Positions 1-7,999 of a stretch of 64,000 bases of DNA are shown here, piece by piece. Location: assembly GCF_004006665.1 (NCBI RefSeq), contig NZ_QOCL01000003.1:186001-250000 (forward strand), read 5' to 3'. Source of the DNA: Halobacteriovorax sp. HLS. GTDB taxonomy: Bacteria > Bdellovibrionota > Bacteriovoracia > Bacteriovoracales > Bacteriovoracaceae. The notes beneath the pieces are model-generated. The model worked only from the letters and a program-made list of their open reading frames with translations. It had not been told where the DNA came from and made no database searches. Positions within the stretch are counted from its first letter, which is position 1; every line of letters starts with the position of its first letter. Made by a program: the position numbers and the translations under genes.

Positions 1-563
1 CTAGTTAGCAGTTGAAAAGTTTTTGGTAATTGTTTAACGATTTGAGGGTAGTCATTTGGAAGTTTACTTTGAGTCAACTCAACAACAAAACTCATGACAC
101 TTTCAGCAATTTCACAAGTTGTGATAATTGAGCTGAGTCTCTTTTTTCTAACTTCACTTTTTACTTCAGATTGGGCCGATATTCTCTCAATTTTCTTAGC
201 AACAAGTTTGAACTCAGAGATAATCTCTTGCTCTCTTTTTCTAAAAACAGAAGATACAATAGATAGGCTATCCTCTTTGACTGTATGAACTTTTAGTCGT
301 CTGTCCACATTGTCTTTTTTAATATCTCTAGAAATAACAGCACCGTAATGAGTTAGTACTTTCAGTGCATTTGAAACTGCTGGCTGAGACAGATTAAGAG
401 TCTTTTCGATTTCAACACTTGTTAGCGCTACTGGAGAGAGAACGAGAAGACCGTAAACTGATCCTTCAACTCTTTTAAAACCTATTTGATTCAGAAATAT
501 CTCAAAAGCTGGTAGCTCTTTGAGTAGCTCTTCTTCAACAGGGGATTTATAATCCTGCGTCAT
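1..563 (-). CDS. GbsR/MarR-family transcriptional regulator (3' end cut by window edge)
   Basis: The reading frame is open from an ATG at 563 to the window edge, about 187 codons, so the C-terminus is missing. Residues about 40-60 read as a winged helix-turn-helix: a first helix with ALTSVEIEKTLNLSQPAVSN, followed by a wing containing the basic stretch DNVDRR. This arrangement is typical of GbsR-type members of the MarR superfamily, which repress transport or osmoprotectant genes. The ligand cannot be read from sequence. The rest is charged and helical, as expected for a dimerisation region. A 9+9 bp palindrome lies 23 bp upstream of the start and is a likely autoregulatory operator. The gene is divergent from the exported protein at 839. 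Confidence 0.75.
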   Translation of the reverse strand, partial: MTQDYKSPVEEELLKELPAFEIFLNQIGFKRVEGSVYGLLVLSPVALTSVEIEKTLNLSQPAVSNALKVLTHYGAVISRDIKKDNVDRRLKVHTVKEDSLSIVSSVFRKREQEIISEFKLVAKKIERISAQSEVKSEVRKKRLSSIITTCEIAESVMSFVVELTQSKLPNDYPQIVKQLPKTFQLLT

Positions 564-585
564 CTTAAGTCCTTGAAAATTAACT

Positions 586-607
586 TATATTACAAATATG
601 TAATATA
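586..607. promoter_or_regulatory. Palindromic operator candidate upstream of the GbsR/MarR regulator
   Basis: TATATTACA and TGTAATATA form a perfect 9-bp inverted repeat separated by AATA. It ends 23 bp before the regulator start, where the promoter should be. MarR-superfamily dimers bind palindromes of this size, so autoregulation is the simplest reading. The divergent gene at 839 lies about 230 bp away and may or may not be a target. Confidence 0.55.
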
Positions 608-838
608 TTTAATATTTTGAATAGAGATTAATGCTTAGACTTTAGAGAGTCAATCTGTTTTGAATAAGGTCTACAAATTATCAAAGCTCGATATTTCTAA
701 TTAATGTACTTTTGATTGATTTTTTGACAGTGGTGTATAAACCTAGACGATTTTTAATTAAATAAGTTACTGAAATCATGTAAAGCAAATGGTCTGATTT
801 TTGCTTTTATATCTCCATTCACTATTTTTGGAGACTCT

Positions 839-2050
839 ATGAATTATTTAATTATTATGCTGGTGGCACTCATGCCATTTAGTTCATTTGCAAAAAGTAA
901 TAAAGGTAATACCGCTAAGAAGATTGTGCACTTATTTGATAATGCAACTGTCGGTGCAGTACAGACTGTACTAGGTGCTTCTCATATCGTTTGGTATATG
1001 ATTTTTGATGATGGGCCAGAGTTTCAAGTTCATAATGATGAAGAAACAGAAGTTATTCAAATGGGAATCGAGAATTCACCGCCTTTTTTTAGTGGAGCTT
1101 ATTCTTTAGGTCTTTTCCAAGTGGGAGGCTATGCTCATAAACATGAGGGGGGTCACTCTGTAGCTAGTGCAACCTTAGGTCCTTTATACTTACCTACTGT
1201 AGGTCTGTCTTATTTGGCAGAAGGACATGGAGGAAGTTTTATTGAGGATTGGGCCGATTTAGAGGCCTATGCTGGCGGTAATTATAATGTAATGAATGAC
1301 TTCACTGTCTCGCCTGGAAAGATTAGCGTAAATGGTAAAGACTATAATGTTGTTGCCTTTAAATATAGTTTGAATGAAGAGCAAAATGCTAAAGGTTATG
1401 GACTGGAGTCGCAAAAGATTTATCGGTGGTTTAATACCAATGTGATTGTTCCTCTAGCAAATAAGAATAGTGATATTGAAAGTGTTCCAGTAGTTGAATT
1501 TGATCTTCTAAAAAAAGAGTTTAACTTAATTATTGATAATGTTGCCATTTATCTAGCAGGTGATCAGGATTTACGTTGGCAGATTAAAACCTCACAAGAG
1601 TACTTGAGTTATGATCAGAATAAATTTCATGATATCGTCAGAATGAAAGCGGCGTCTTGGCAAGCTAGCTATGGACTTATCTATAATATTAATGATCAAA
1701 TTCAAATGGACTTTAACGTAGGTGTTGGAGCTGCTGTAGAGTCATTAAAATTTGATTCTATTGATCAAGAAAGAAGAGGTATGTCTCTTGGAGCTAAATT
1801 TGATTTTAATATCTCTTTTGAAGAAAATTACAAAATGACATATGAGTATGAAAAATGGACTCTAGGTTCTAACACGACGATTACAGAAGAGTTTTTTGGA
1901 GCAACTTATCAAAGAAATCAACCGTTCAAGTTCTTGCATAAAAATAGTCAGCTTAAATTGAAACTTGGAAAAAAAGAGATAGAGTACGAGACTAATGGGT
2001 ACCAATTTGAAGAAGATAGAATCGACTTTGGTCTAGAACTAACTTTTTAA
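839..2050 (+). CDS. Exported protein with HExxH motif, putative envelope metalloprotein
   Basis: The 403-residue product starts with a clear signal peptide (hydrophobic core to about residue 18, cleavage near FAKS). Residues 102-106 read HEGGH, matching HExxH, and are followed by GPLYLPTVGL and, about 30 residues on, EDWADLEAYAGG. I recall similar HE-x-GH ... GP-Y-L-x-x-G ... W-A blocks in poorly described envelope proteins, but no assigned function. The last 120 residues have alternating strand character and the protein ends in Phe (ELTF), as outer-membrane barrel proteins do. A metal-binding or peptidase-like role is inferred from the motif alone. The gene stands alone and is followed by a hairpin terminator. 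Confidence 0.6.
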   Translation: MNYLIIMLVALMPFSSFAKSNKGNTAKKIVHLFDNATVGAVQTVLGASHIVWYMIFDDGPEFQVHNDEETEVIQMGIENSPPFFSGAYSLGLFQVGGYAHKHEGGHSVASATLGPLYLPTVGLSYLAEGHGGSFIEDWADLEAYAGGNYNVMNDFTVSPGKISVNGKDYNVVAFKYSLNEEQNAKGYGLESQKIYRWFNTNVIVPLANKNSDIESVPVVEFDLLKKEFNLIIDNVAIYLAGDQDLRWQIKTSQEYLSYDQNKFHDIVRMKAASWQASYGLIYNINDQIQMDFNVGVGAAVESLKFDSIDQERRGMSLGAKFDFNISFEENYKMTYEYEKWTLGSNTTITEEFFGATYQRNQPFKFLHKNSQLKLKLGKKEIEYETNGYQFEEDRIDFGLELTF

Positions 2051-2060
2051 TAAGATAAAA

Positions 2061-2093
2061 TGCCTTAAGATCACTTGATGTGAACTTAAGGCA
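2061..2093. terminator. Bidirectional terminator between convergent genes
   Basis: A 14-bp stem with one mismatch (TGCCTTAAGATCAC and GTGAACTTAAGGCA, loop TTGAT) lies between the converging exported-protein gene and paaZ. Reading leftward the stem is followed by TTTTATCTTA; reading rightward by ATTCATTATTT. It can serve both genes. Confidence 0.75.
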
Positions 2094-2098
2094 ATTCA

Positions 2099-4138
2099 TT
2101 ATTTAAGCTTAGCTACTAAAGTAAGAATAGTTGCAAGAGCTACTGTCTCATTAGTTTCATCAATAACATTGACTTGCCACTTAACAACTCCACGAGGGTC
2201 TTCTCCTTCGCGAGCTTCCTGATCAATCTTTTGCTTACAAGTAAGTTCTACTCTAATAGTAGAGCCTACATAGACTGGTTTTATGAATCTAAGCTCATCT
2301 AGTCCATAGTTGGCAAGAACTGGCCCTTTTCCTGGATCGACAAAGAGTCCAGCCGCTGCAGAGATCACAAAGTAGCCATGAGCACATCTTCTTTCAAAAA
2401 TCGTACCCTCTAATGAAGTGTCATCTGTGTGGGCGTAGAAATGGTCCCAACTCACATTTGCGAAATTTACTATATCTGTTTCGGTGACTGTTCTCTTATG
2501 AGTTGTAAGAGTATCTCCGATTTGAATCTCTTCAAAGTGTTTTCTAAATGGATGAATATCAGACTCTCTTAATTCACTTCCAGGTTGAAAAACATTTGTT
2601 ATCGATGTCAAAGTTGTAGGGTGTCCTTGAATTGCAGTTCTTTGCATATAGTGATGAACGCCACGAATTCCGCCCATTTCTTCACCACCGCCAGCTCTAC
2701 CTGGACCACCGTGAACAAGCTGAGGCATTGGCGAGCCATGACCAGTTGATTCTTTAGCGCAATCTCTATTGAGCACAAGTATTCGACCGTGACTTGAAGC
2801 TGTCTCTAAGACCATCTCTTTGGCAAAATCATTATCATTAGTGACGATTGAACTTACTAATGAACCTTGGCCTAAGTGGCTAAGTTCAGCGGCCTGTTCA
2901 GCGGTTTTATAAGGAATGATTGTACTGACTGGACCAAAGGCCTCAATATTATGAACGTCTAAATTCTCAAAAGGTTTGTCACAGTACAATAGAGTAGGAG
3001 CAACAAAACACCCTTTTTGAGGATCACCTTGAATAAGTGCTTTAGGAATATCTCCTCCAGTTATTAGCTCACAAGTTTTTCTTAGTTCTTGAATTTTAGA
3101 AAGTACTTCTTCTTTTTGAGCAATAGAAGCAAGTGGTCCCATGCGAACATCTTTATTTCTAGGGTCACCAATAGCGACGCTTTCTAGTCTCTTTGCTAAT
3201 GCTTTTTGAACATCATCTACAAGGGATTCTGGAACTATAATACGTCTAACGGCCGTACATTTCTGTCCAGATTTTATGGTAATCTCTTTGGCCGTTTCTT
3301 TGATGAATAGTTGAAACTCTTCAGTATCTGGAGTTGCATCAGGGCCTAGTATTGTCGCATTTAGTGAATCTGCTTCCATATTAAATGGAACATTTCGATT
3401 TAAAATATTCTCATGAGACTTAAGCATTTTCCCCGTCGAGGCAGAACCTGTGAATGTTACAATATCTTGGCTTGTCACATGGTCTAAAATTCCATTTGCA
3501 CTTCCACAAATGAGTTGTAAAGAGCCCGCTGGTAGTAGACCACTTTGAATAATTTCTCTAAAGACTACTTCCGTTAAATAACTTGTCGCTGTTGCCGGTT
3601 TAACAATCGCAGGAACCCCGGCCAGAATATTTACTGCAATCTTCTCAAGCATTCCCCATACAGGAAAATTAAATGCATTGATATGAACAGCACATCCACG
3701 CTTTGGTGTCCAAATGTGGTGACCTAAGAAAGTACCACCCTTACTAAGCATCTCAGGATTTCCATCTACTAGAAACTTCTCATTTGGAAGTTCCCTTCTA
3801 CCTTTAGAGGAGTAGACAAAGAGATTTCCAATACCACCTTCAATATCAATCCAACTATCAACTTTAGTGGCCCCTGTTTGATAAGAGACTTCGTAGAATT
3901 TTTCCTTCTTTTCCATTAAGTGCATTGCAAGCGCTTTTAAGGCCCTTGCTCTTTCATGGAAGGTCATATTTCTTAGATTTTTATTTCCACTCACTCTCGC
4001 AAAGTCGAGCATCTGTCCAAAATCAAGTCCCTTAGAACTCGCTGTATATATAGATTCACTTGTTGAAGCATCTAAAAGTTGGGCACCATCACCAGATCCA
4101 TCTACCCACTTATCCATTGCATAGTTTTGTAATTTCAT
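2099..4138 (-). CDS. paaZ: PaaZ-like bifunctional aldehyde dehydrogenase / MaoC-type hydratase
   Basis: The 679-residue protein has the two-domain architecture and length of PaaZ (681 residues in E. coli). Residues 1-525 form an aldehyde dehydrogenase domain with catalytic Cys294 in SGQKCTA and Glu255 in NMEADSLN. The C-terminal part is a MaoC/hot-dog hydratase with SWDHFYAHTDD carrying the Asp/His pair. In phenylacetate degradation PaaZ opens oxepin-CoA and oxidises the resulting semialdehyde. No paaABCDE, paaF, paaG, paaJ or paaK gene is in this window, so here it may act on another ring-derived or aldehyde CoA substrate. The ATG at 4138 has an AAGGATG Shine-Dalgarno that lies inside a hairpin stem. 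Confidence 0.88.
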   Translation of the reverse strand: MKLQNYAMDKWVDGSGDGAQLLDASTSESIYTASSKGLDFGQMLDFARVSGNKNLRNMTFHERARALKALAMHLMEKKEKFYEVSYQTGATKVDSWIDIEGGIGNLFVYSSKGRRELPNEKFLVDGNPEMLSKGGTFLGHHIWTPKRGCAVHINAFNFPVWGMLEKIAVNILAGVPAIVKPATATSYLTEVVFREIIQSGLLPAGSLQLICGSANGILDHVTSQDIVTFTGSASTGKMLKSHENILNRNVPFNMEADSLNATILGPDATPDTEEFQLFIKETAKEITIKSGQKCTAVRRIIVPESLVDDVQKALAKRLESVAIGDPRNKDVRMGPLASIAQKEEVLSKIQELRKTCELITGGDIPKALIQGDPQKGCFVAPTLLYCDKPFENLDVHNIEAFGPVSTIIPYKTAEQAAELSHLGQGSLVSSIVTNDNDFAKEMVLETASSHGRILVLNRDCAKESTGHGSPMPQLVHGGPGRAGGGEEMGGIRGVHHYMQRTAIQGHPTTLTSITNVFQPGSELRESDIHPFRKHFEEIQIGDTLTTHKRTVTETDIVNFANVSWDHFYAHTDDTSLEGTIFERRCAHGYFVISAAAGLFVDPGKGPVLANYGLDELRFIKPVYVGSTIRVELTCKQKIDQEAREGEDPRGVVKWQVNVIDETNETVALATILTLVAKLK

Positions 4139-4139
4139 T

Positions 4140-4168
4140 AATCATCCTTAGTTTTTTCTAGGATGATT
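4140..4168 (-). promoter_or_regulatory. Hairpin enclosing the paaZ ribosome-binding site
   Basis: On the minus-strand transcript AATCATCCTAG pairs with CTAAGGATGATT across an A-rich loop, with one bulged base. The right arm holds the AAGGATG Shine-Dalgarno of paaZ, ending 1 nt before its ATG. The stem could mask the ribosome-binding site in read-through transcripts from the upstream gene. It has no U-run, so it is a poor intrinsic terminator. Confidence 0.55.
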
Positions 4169-4209
4169 CTAGTTACTTAATGGCAGAGTTTCCAGAGATA
4201 TTGCGTCAT

Positions 4210-4914
4210 TTATTGCCAACTAAGATACTTCTTCACAATTCTTTGTCTATGACCATTTTGTTCAATGGTTTCAAGTCCTTTGTTGAACTTTCTTATGAGG
4301 TTAAAGCAGCTTGGATGGGATTTATGACATGCGAGATAGATATTCTCACTTCTAATACTTGGGCTGAAGAGAAACTCTAGGTTTTTGGCATCTGATTTTG
4401 TGAAATTATTCTTTAAATAATGTACGGCACTATAAAGTGGAACAGAAAAGAGGTCGAGTTTGTGATCTAATAACTCCTCCATACTCGTGATATCGTAAAG
4501 AGGCTCTTTTTGTGTAAACTTAAGGGAGTATTTTCTTAGATCACTTCTGTCATGAAGTTCAATATCTGAATCTATATGTTTTAAATAGATATAGGGACGT
4601 AGAACGATGGCCCTTGAATAGTACCAGTCTTTGGAGTTATCTTTATCTCTTTCATAGGAAAAGGTCGCACATCTTAAATCATCGACTGATCTCAGTATAT
4701 CCTCTTTTGAAGTGTAGATGATTTCTGTTTCAATTCTTTGAGTTGCAAAGGCCTGTTCGGCCAATTCATAAACCAGACCCTGCTTAGGAGAGTTCATATC
4801 TAACAAAGGAGGGTAGTGTTCAACTTTTAGCTGAAGTGAACTCTGGGCCCAAACACTAGGGGACATGAATAAAGTGAAAATTATAATAGTGAGGCCAGTT
4901 AAATTCATATGCAT
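4210..4914 (-). CDS. Periplasmic solute-binding-like protein (SBP family 3)
   Basis: The 234-residue product has an N-terminal signal peptide (LTIIIFTLFMSPSVWAQ) and then the pattern of family-3 extracellular solute-binding proteins: LKVEHYPPLLD near the N-terminus, a middle segment with a VPLYSAVHYLKN stretch, and a closing helix near KYLSWQ. No ABC permease or ATPase gene is nearby, so it may act as a sensor or stand-alone binding protein. The start is uncertain: a TTG at 4929 is in frame, but ATG codons at 4914 and 4908 give a better signal peptide. No strong Shine-Dalgarno is seen. It follows the ParB-like gene by about 30 bp and is probably co-transcribed with it. A similar orphan lies at 56582. 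Confidence 0.65.
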   Translation of the reverse strand: MHMNLTGLTIIIFTLFMSPSVWAQSSLQLKVEHYPPLLDMNSPKQGLVYELAEQAFATQRIETEIIYTSKEDILRSVDDLRCATFSYERDKDNSKDWYYSRAIVLRPYIYLKHIDSDIELHDRSDLRKYSLKFTQKEPLYDITSMEELLDHKLDLFSVPLYSAVHYLKNNFTKSDAKNLEFLFSPSIRSENIYLACHKSHPSCFNLIRKFNKGLETIEQNGHRQRIVKKYLSWQ

Positions 4915-4943
4915 AAATCTAACGGCCAATTGTTAAAAAAGTA

Positions 4944-5840
4944 TTAAGATTCTGATTCGTATGCTTGTAGAATTTCGTTGATACTATTTTTTAAGATAAT
5001 TAACTCATTTATAGCATCGTCTTTTTCAGTGCCTTTAGCAAATCTCTGTTCAGAAAGAACTTTTATTAAGCTTCTATTAAGTCTCTTTGAGGTATTCTTA
5101 ATGGCCTTAAAATCTGCCATAAGAGGATCTTTAGCTAAAATCTTTTCAATTGCTTCATTGGCACCATGAGTTTGAACTTCTTTTACAATTTCTCTAACTA
5201 CATTGGATGCTTTTTCTTTGATATATGGAAGAATCTCTTCCTGTACATCTTGCGGAAGCTTTATCAATTCATTTGCACCAGTAGCTCCGAGCTCACCATT
5301 AAGTCTAGCTGTTTTTACTCCATGGGCCGACTCGCGGTCTCTTAGAATTGCTGCTTTTATCGCTCTTTCACTTAAGCCAGTCTTGTCTGAAGTGTCTTTA
5401 ACAAATGTTCTTACTGCTTCTTCAGCTGGAGCTTCAATATCTACATTAGCTTCTTCAACCTTTTTCTTAGAAGGTCTTTTTAAGTCTTCTAGTTTGATAT
5501 CTTCAAATGCATCAGGGTTAAGCTTTTCAAAAATTTCCTTTCCACGTCTTAAGCAGTTTTCAAACTCAAGATCAGTGAGATTCTTTCTTACTAAGTTTTC
5601 ATCGATAGAAATCAGCTCTTCTTTTAGATCTCCTTCATCGACTTTAATTACTGGAGCTTCTTCGCGACCTAGTTTCTTTAGAGCAGAATATCTTCTTCCG
5701 CCAGCAATCAACTGATCTTTGCTATTTATAATAAGTGGATTAATGAGACCGATATTTTCAATACTCTCAACAAGAGTATCTACGTCAGTGTTGAATCTAA
5801 GATATTTATTATTAACTTTGATATCGCTCATAGGCATCAT
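4944..5840 (-). CDS. ParB/RepB/Spo0J-family protein, orphan
   Basis: The N-terminal 100 residues form a ParB-like domain: a VESIENIGLINPLIIN segment, the box LIAGGRRYSALKKLG, and ENLVRKNLTDLEFENCL, which corresponds to the ENxxRxxL box. The GGRRYSA motif is the CTP-binding and nuclease-like region of ParB proteins. The middle contains a likely HTH (TGLSERAIKAAILRDR), and the C-terminus is helical. No parA or parS-like site was found here, so this is probably not the chromosome-segregation ParB but a relative that regulates transcription or plasmid-like loci. A TTG at 5858 is in frame, but it overlaps its own GGAG; the ATG at 5840 with that GGAG upstream is preferred. Confidence 0.75.
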   Translation of the reverse strand: MMPMSDIKVNNKYLRFNTDVDTLVESIENIGLINPLIINSKDQLIAGGRRYSALKKLGREEAPVIKVDEGDLKEELISIDENLVRKNLTDLEFENCLRRGKEIFEKLNPDAFEDIKLEDLKRPSKKKVEEANVDIEAPAEEAVRTFVKDTSDKTGLSERAIKAAILRDRESAHGVKTARLNGELGATGANELIKLPQDVQEEILPYIKEKASNVVREIVKEVQTHGANEAIEKILAKDPLMADFKAIKNTSKRLNRSLIKVLSEQRFAKGTEKDDAINELIILKNSINEILQAYESES

Positions 5841-5985
5841 TTCCACGATTATCTCCAATGTAAAGGTTGTGAATGTGTGTAGGCGAATATTTGAGCAGAG
5901 TTGTCAGAAACTGGCCAGATAATCTACAGAAAAAATGCTAACTATCTAATTTTAGTATGAAAATTGTTGAATAATACAATTGATA

Positions 5986-6813
5986 TTATTTTGTAAGAGG
6001 AAAGAATTGGATATTTAACTGATAGACTTCATCACCGGGAGAAGATTCAATATCTTCGGAGAATTGGATTTGAAACTCTCTAATTAACTCTTTTGCTTTA
6101 GGAATATTTTCTTTCGTTAGTGATAGAGTTGTAGCGTGTAGTGATCTTTTATCCTTATCAGTTTTAATGGCCTCAAAGGAGTTTTCCATTAATCCTTTAT
6201 GATAGGCATGGGCACCACTAAGTGTTACTTCTTTAGTAGGTAGGATGGAGCTTGCTGCAACGATAACTTCTTTGCCATCTCTAAATTCTTTAATAAGAAA
6301 TTTCTTTTCAAGTAGAGCTTCAAGTAATTCAGATGCCTCCTCTTTTTTAATGAGTCCACCAGTTTTATTTTCAATCCATGCTCCGGTTGGAAAGAAATCT
6401 TTTAGTTGTGTTAGCTCTTTTACACAATGGGCCTTCCAATTAAAAAAGAGATCTATACTTGGAGTATTCTTTTCTCTTAATTGTTTGAGTTCATCATTTT
6501 GCTCTAGCATCAGGATCGTTAAATTGGGATCACTCTTGGTACTTTTGGCTATTTTTACGAGCTCTTCAAAGTAATAACTTTCTTTTGCATCGAACTTAAA
6601 AAAGTCGATAAGTGATTTTTGAATTTTCTTTCCAGCGTGTCTTTGGCCGTTAATAACCATGGTTATTGACGATATGGAGTTTAGACCCAATTTAGAAGAC
6701 CACAGTCCATATGACCATGAAGGATTTACACGCTTTTTCATTTCAAAAAAATCACGTAGAAATTCACGATAATCACTGTAGTCGAAAATATTTAGTTTCT
6801 TTTGTTCTTCCAT
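5986..6813 (-). CDS. TIGR02147-family protein (DUF4423)
   Basis: This 275-residue protein matches the TIGR02147 family in its opening (NIFDYSDYREFLRDFFEMKK), its SWSYGLWSSKLGLNSISSIT segment and its C-terminal lineage-typical ending (EIQFSEDIESSPGDEVYQLNIQFFPLT). The family is expanded in Fibrobacter and Bdellovibrio-type bacteria. The N-terminal part looks helix-turn-helix-like and a regulatory role is usually assumed, but I know of no established function. The ATG at 6813 is clear. It is a single gene on the minus strand. Its presence supports assigning the window to the Bdellovibrionota. Confidence 0.8.
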   Translation of the reverse strand: MEEQKKLNIFDYSDYREFLRDFFEMKKRVNPSWSYGLWSSKLGLNSISSITMVINGQRHAGKKIQKSLIDFFKFDAKESYYFEELVKIAKSTKSDPNLTILMLEQNDELKQLREKNTPSIDLFFNWKAHCVKELTQLKDFFPTGAWIENKTGGLIKKEEASELLEALLEKKFLIKEFRDGKEVIVAASSILPTKEVTLSGAHAYHKGLMENSFEAIKTDKDKRSLHATTLSLTKENIPKAKELIREFQIQFSEDIESSPGDEVYQLNIQFFPLTK

Positions 6814-6978
6814 AATTACATAAGCTTATCGGTAAATATATTTTATGCTTAAGTATTTTTCACATATTTTGCGAAGTATTCACAAAAAGTGCGTAGGGAA
6901 ACTTGACTAGTTTGCTTTTGAACCGTTGTTATTCCATTACTTTAATAATAGAAATCATTCATAAATTTGGAGACAAAA

Positions 6979-7395
6979 ATGAAGAAAGTTTTATCACTTA
7001 TTATATCGATGATTGTTATTAGCGCATTTGCTGATACGCAAGTTGTCTATAGATATTTGAATACAGACCTCGCTGGTAATTTTGATCTTAAAATGGAGAA
7101 GCTACTAAGTAAGACTATTGTAAATAGATGCTTTGGTGGTGACGTTGAATCAATCAACACTCAAATGGATATTCTAATGACTGATGCTATGACATCAATT
7201 ATTGAGATTCCAGAGAACTCTAAGACATCATTTGACACAAGAATTCTTGTCTCATTTGAGTTTAGAAACTTTGATGCAGAGACTGAAGAAGAAGCTTTCT
7301 ACACAGTTGATGTATTAATTGAGAAAAGCTCCAATCCAAATTTTAAAGATTTAATGAGAATTGATATCTCTTCTGCTTCTGGCCTATGCCATTAG
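6979..7395 (+). CDS. Small exported protein of unknown function
   Basis: The 138-residue product begins with a signal peptide (MKKVLSLIISMIVISAFA) and has only two cysteines in the mature part, C47 region (NRCFGG) and near the C-terminus (SGLCH), which could form a disulfide. No family is recognised. The ATG at 6979 is preceded by GGAG; an in-frame TTG at 6967 overlaps that ribosome-binding site and is rejected. A TTGAAC/TTTAAT-like promoter may lie near 6918-6946. It is a single-gene unit closed by a strong terminator. Confidence 0.6.
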   Translation: MKKVLSLIISMIVISAFADTQVVYRYLNTDLAGNFDLKMEKLLSKTIVNRCFGGDVESINTQMDILMTDAMTSIIEIPENSKTSFDTRILVSFEFRNFDAETEEEAFYTVDVLIEKSSNPNFKDLMRIDISSASGLCH

Positions 7396-7418
7396 CAAAA
7401 GATGTGTAGTGTGTGGGT

Positions 7419-7460
7419 GCCAGGTAACAAATTAATTTTTGTTACCTGGCTTTTGCGTTT
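7419..7460 (+). terminator. Intrinsic terminator after the small exported protein
   Basis: A perfect 13-bp stem (GCCAGGTAACAAA with TTTGTTACCTGGC) is followed by TTTTGCGTTTT. It lies 24 bp after the stop of the exported protein gene and faces the convergent DOMON gene. Confidence 0.8.
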
Positions 7461-7999
7461 TAGGGTTTTAGTTTTACAAAAGAGTCAAAGTGGTGAAAGT
7501 TAGGGCGCAGGTCTTGATGTGAAATGGCCCAGTAGCTAAGTTCTTCATTGCTCTTCAGTACGCTGGTTAAAGCAATCTTCATAAATTCTGGTTTAAGAAA
7601 TTCATTGTGAAAACTATCTGCATGCAACTTTACAGTAAGTTGATATGACTCATTTGTCTTAAGAGCTTCTGTTTCAATAGACTCAATCTGAGTATATTCA
7701 TTTAAGGGGTCTCCCTTTTTTGAAAAATAGAAACAGTTCCAGTCGCTACTTGGACTAAAGTTGAACTCGTAATAGTCTTTAGATTTTGTATTTAAGATAA
7801 AGAATTCGAAACAAGTCTTTTCCCAAAGACCAATAACTCTCTTTGCTACATTTAATTGTTCTAAATTGACTTTGCAATGGGGGTCTCTTAGTTCAAAACG
7901 AAGCTCTATTATTTTATCTTTTAGCAAAAACTCTGCCTGCAAGTGAACTTGCAGGTCAGATTCTTTATAAGGTTTAAGTTGAAACTTCTTATTGATCAT
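7460..7999 (-). CDS. DOMON-like domain protein
   Basis: The 179-residue protein is recognisable as a DOMON-like domain by the run GLWEKTCFEFFI, then YYEFNFSPSSDWNCFYF, and the final SYWAISHQDLRPNFHHFDSF. In the family this single beta-sandwich domain binds sugars or heme; which ligand applies here is unknown. No signal peptide is present, so it is probably cytoplasmic. Its ATG at 7999 overlaps the end of the slipin gene by 11 bp, suggesting translational coupling and a shared task with the slipin. It ends in the hairpin at 7419-7450. Confidence 0.7.
   Translation of the reverse strand: MINKKFQLKPYKESDLQVHLQAEFLLKDKIIELRFELRDPHCKVNLEQLNVAKRVIGLWEKTCFEFFILNTKSKDYYEFNFSPSSDWNCFYFSKKGDPLNEYTQIESIETEALKTNESYQLTVKLHADSFHNEFLKPEFMKIALTSVLKSNEELSYWAISHQDLRPNFHHFDSFVKLKP

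Noticed and set aside
724-741. TTGACA and TATAAA as a promoter for the exported HExxH protein
   Set aside because: The spacing is only about 6 bp, too short for a sigma-70-type promoter.
2099-4138. Full phenylacetate degradation locus
   Set aside because: Only PaaZ is present; no other paa gene was found within the window.
5203-5922. Plus-strand frames opposite the ParB-like gene
   Set aside because: They mirror a well-supported gene and have no ribosome-binding sites or recognisable motifs.
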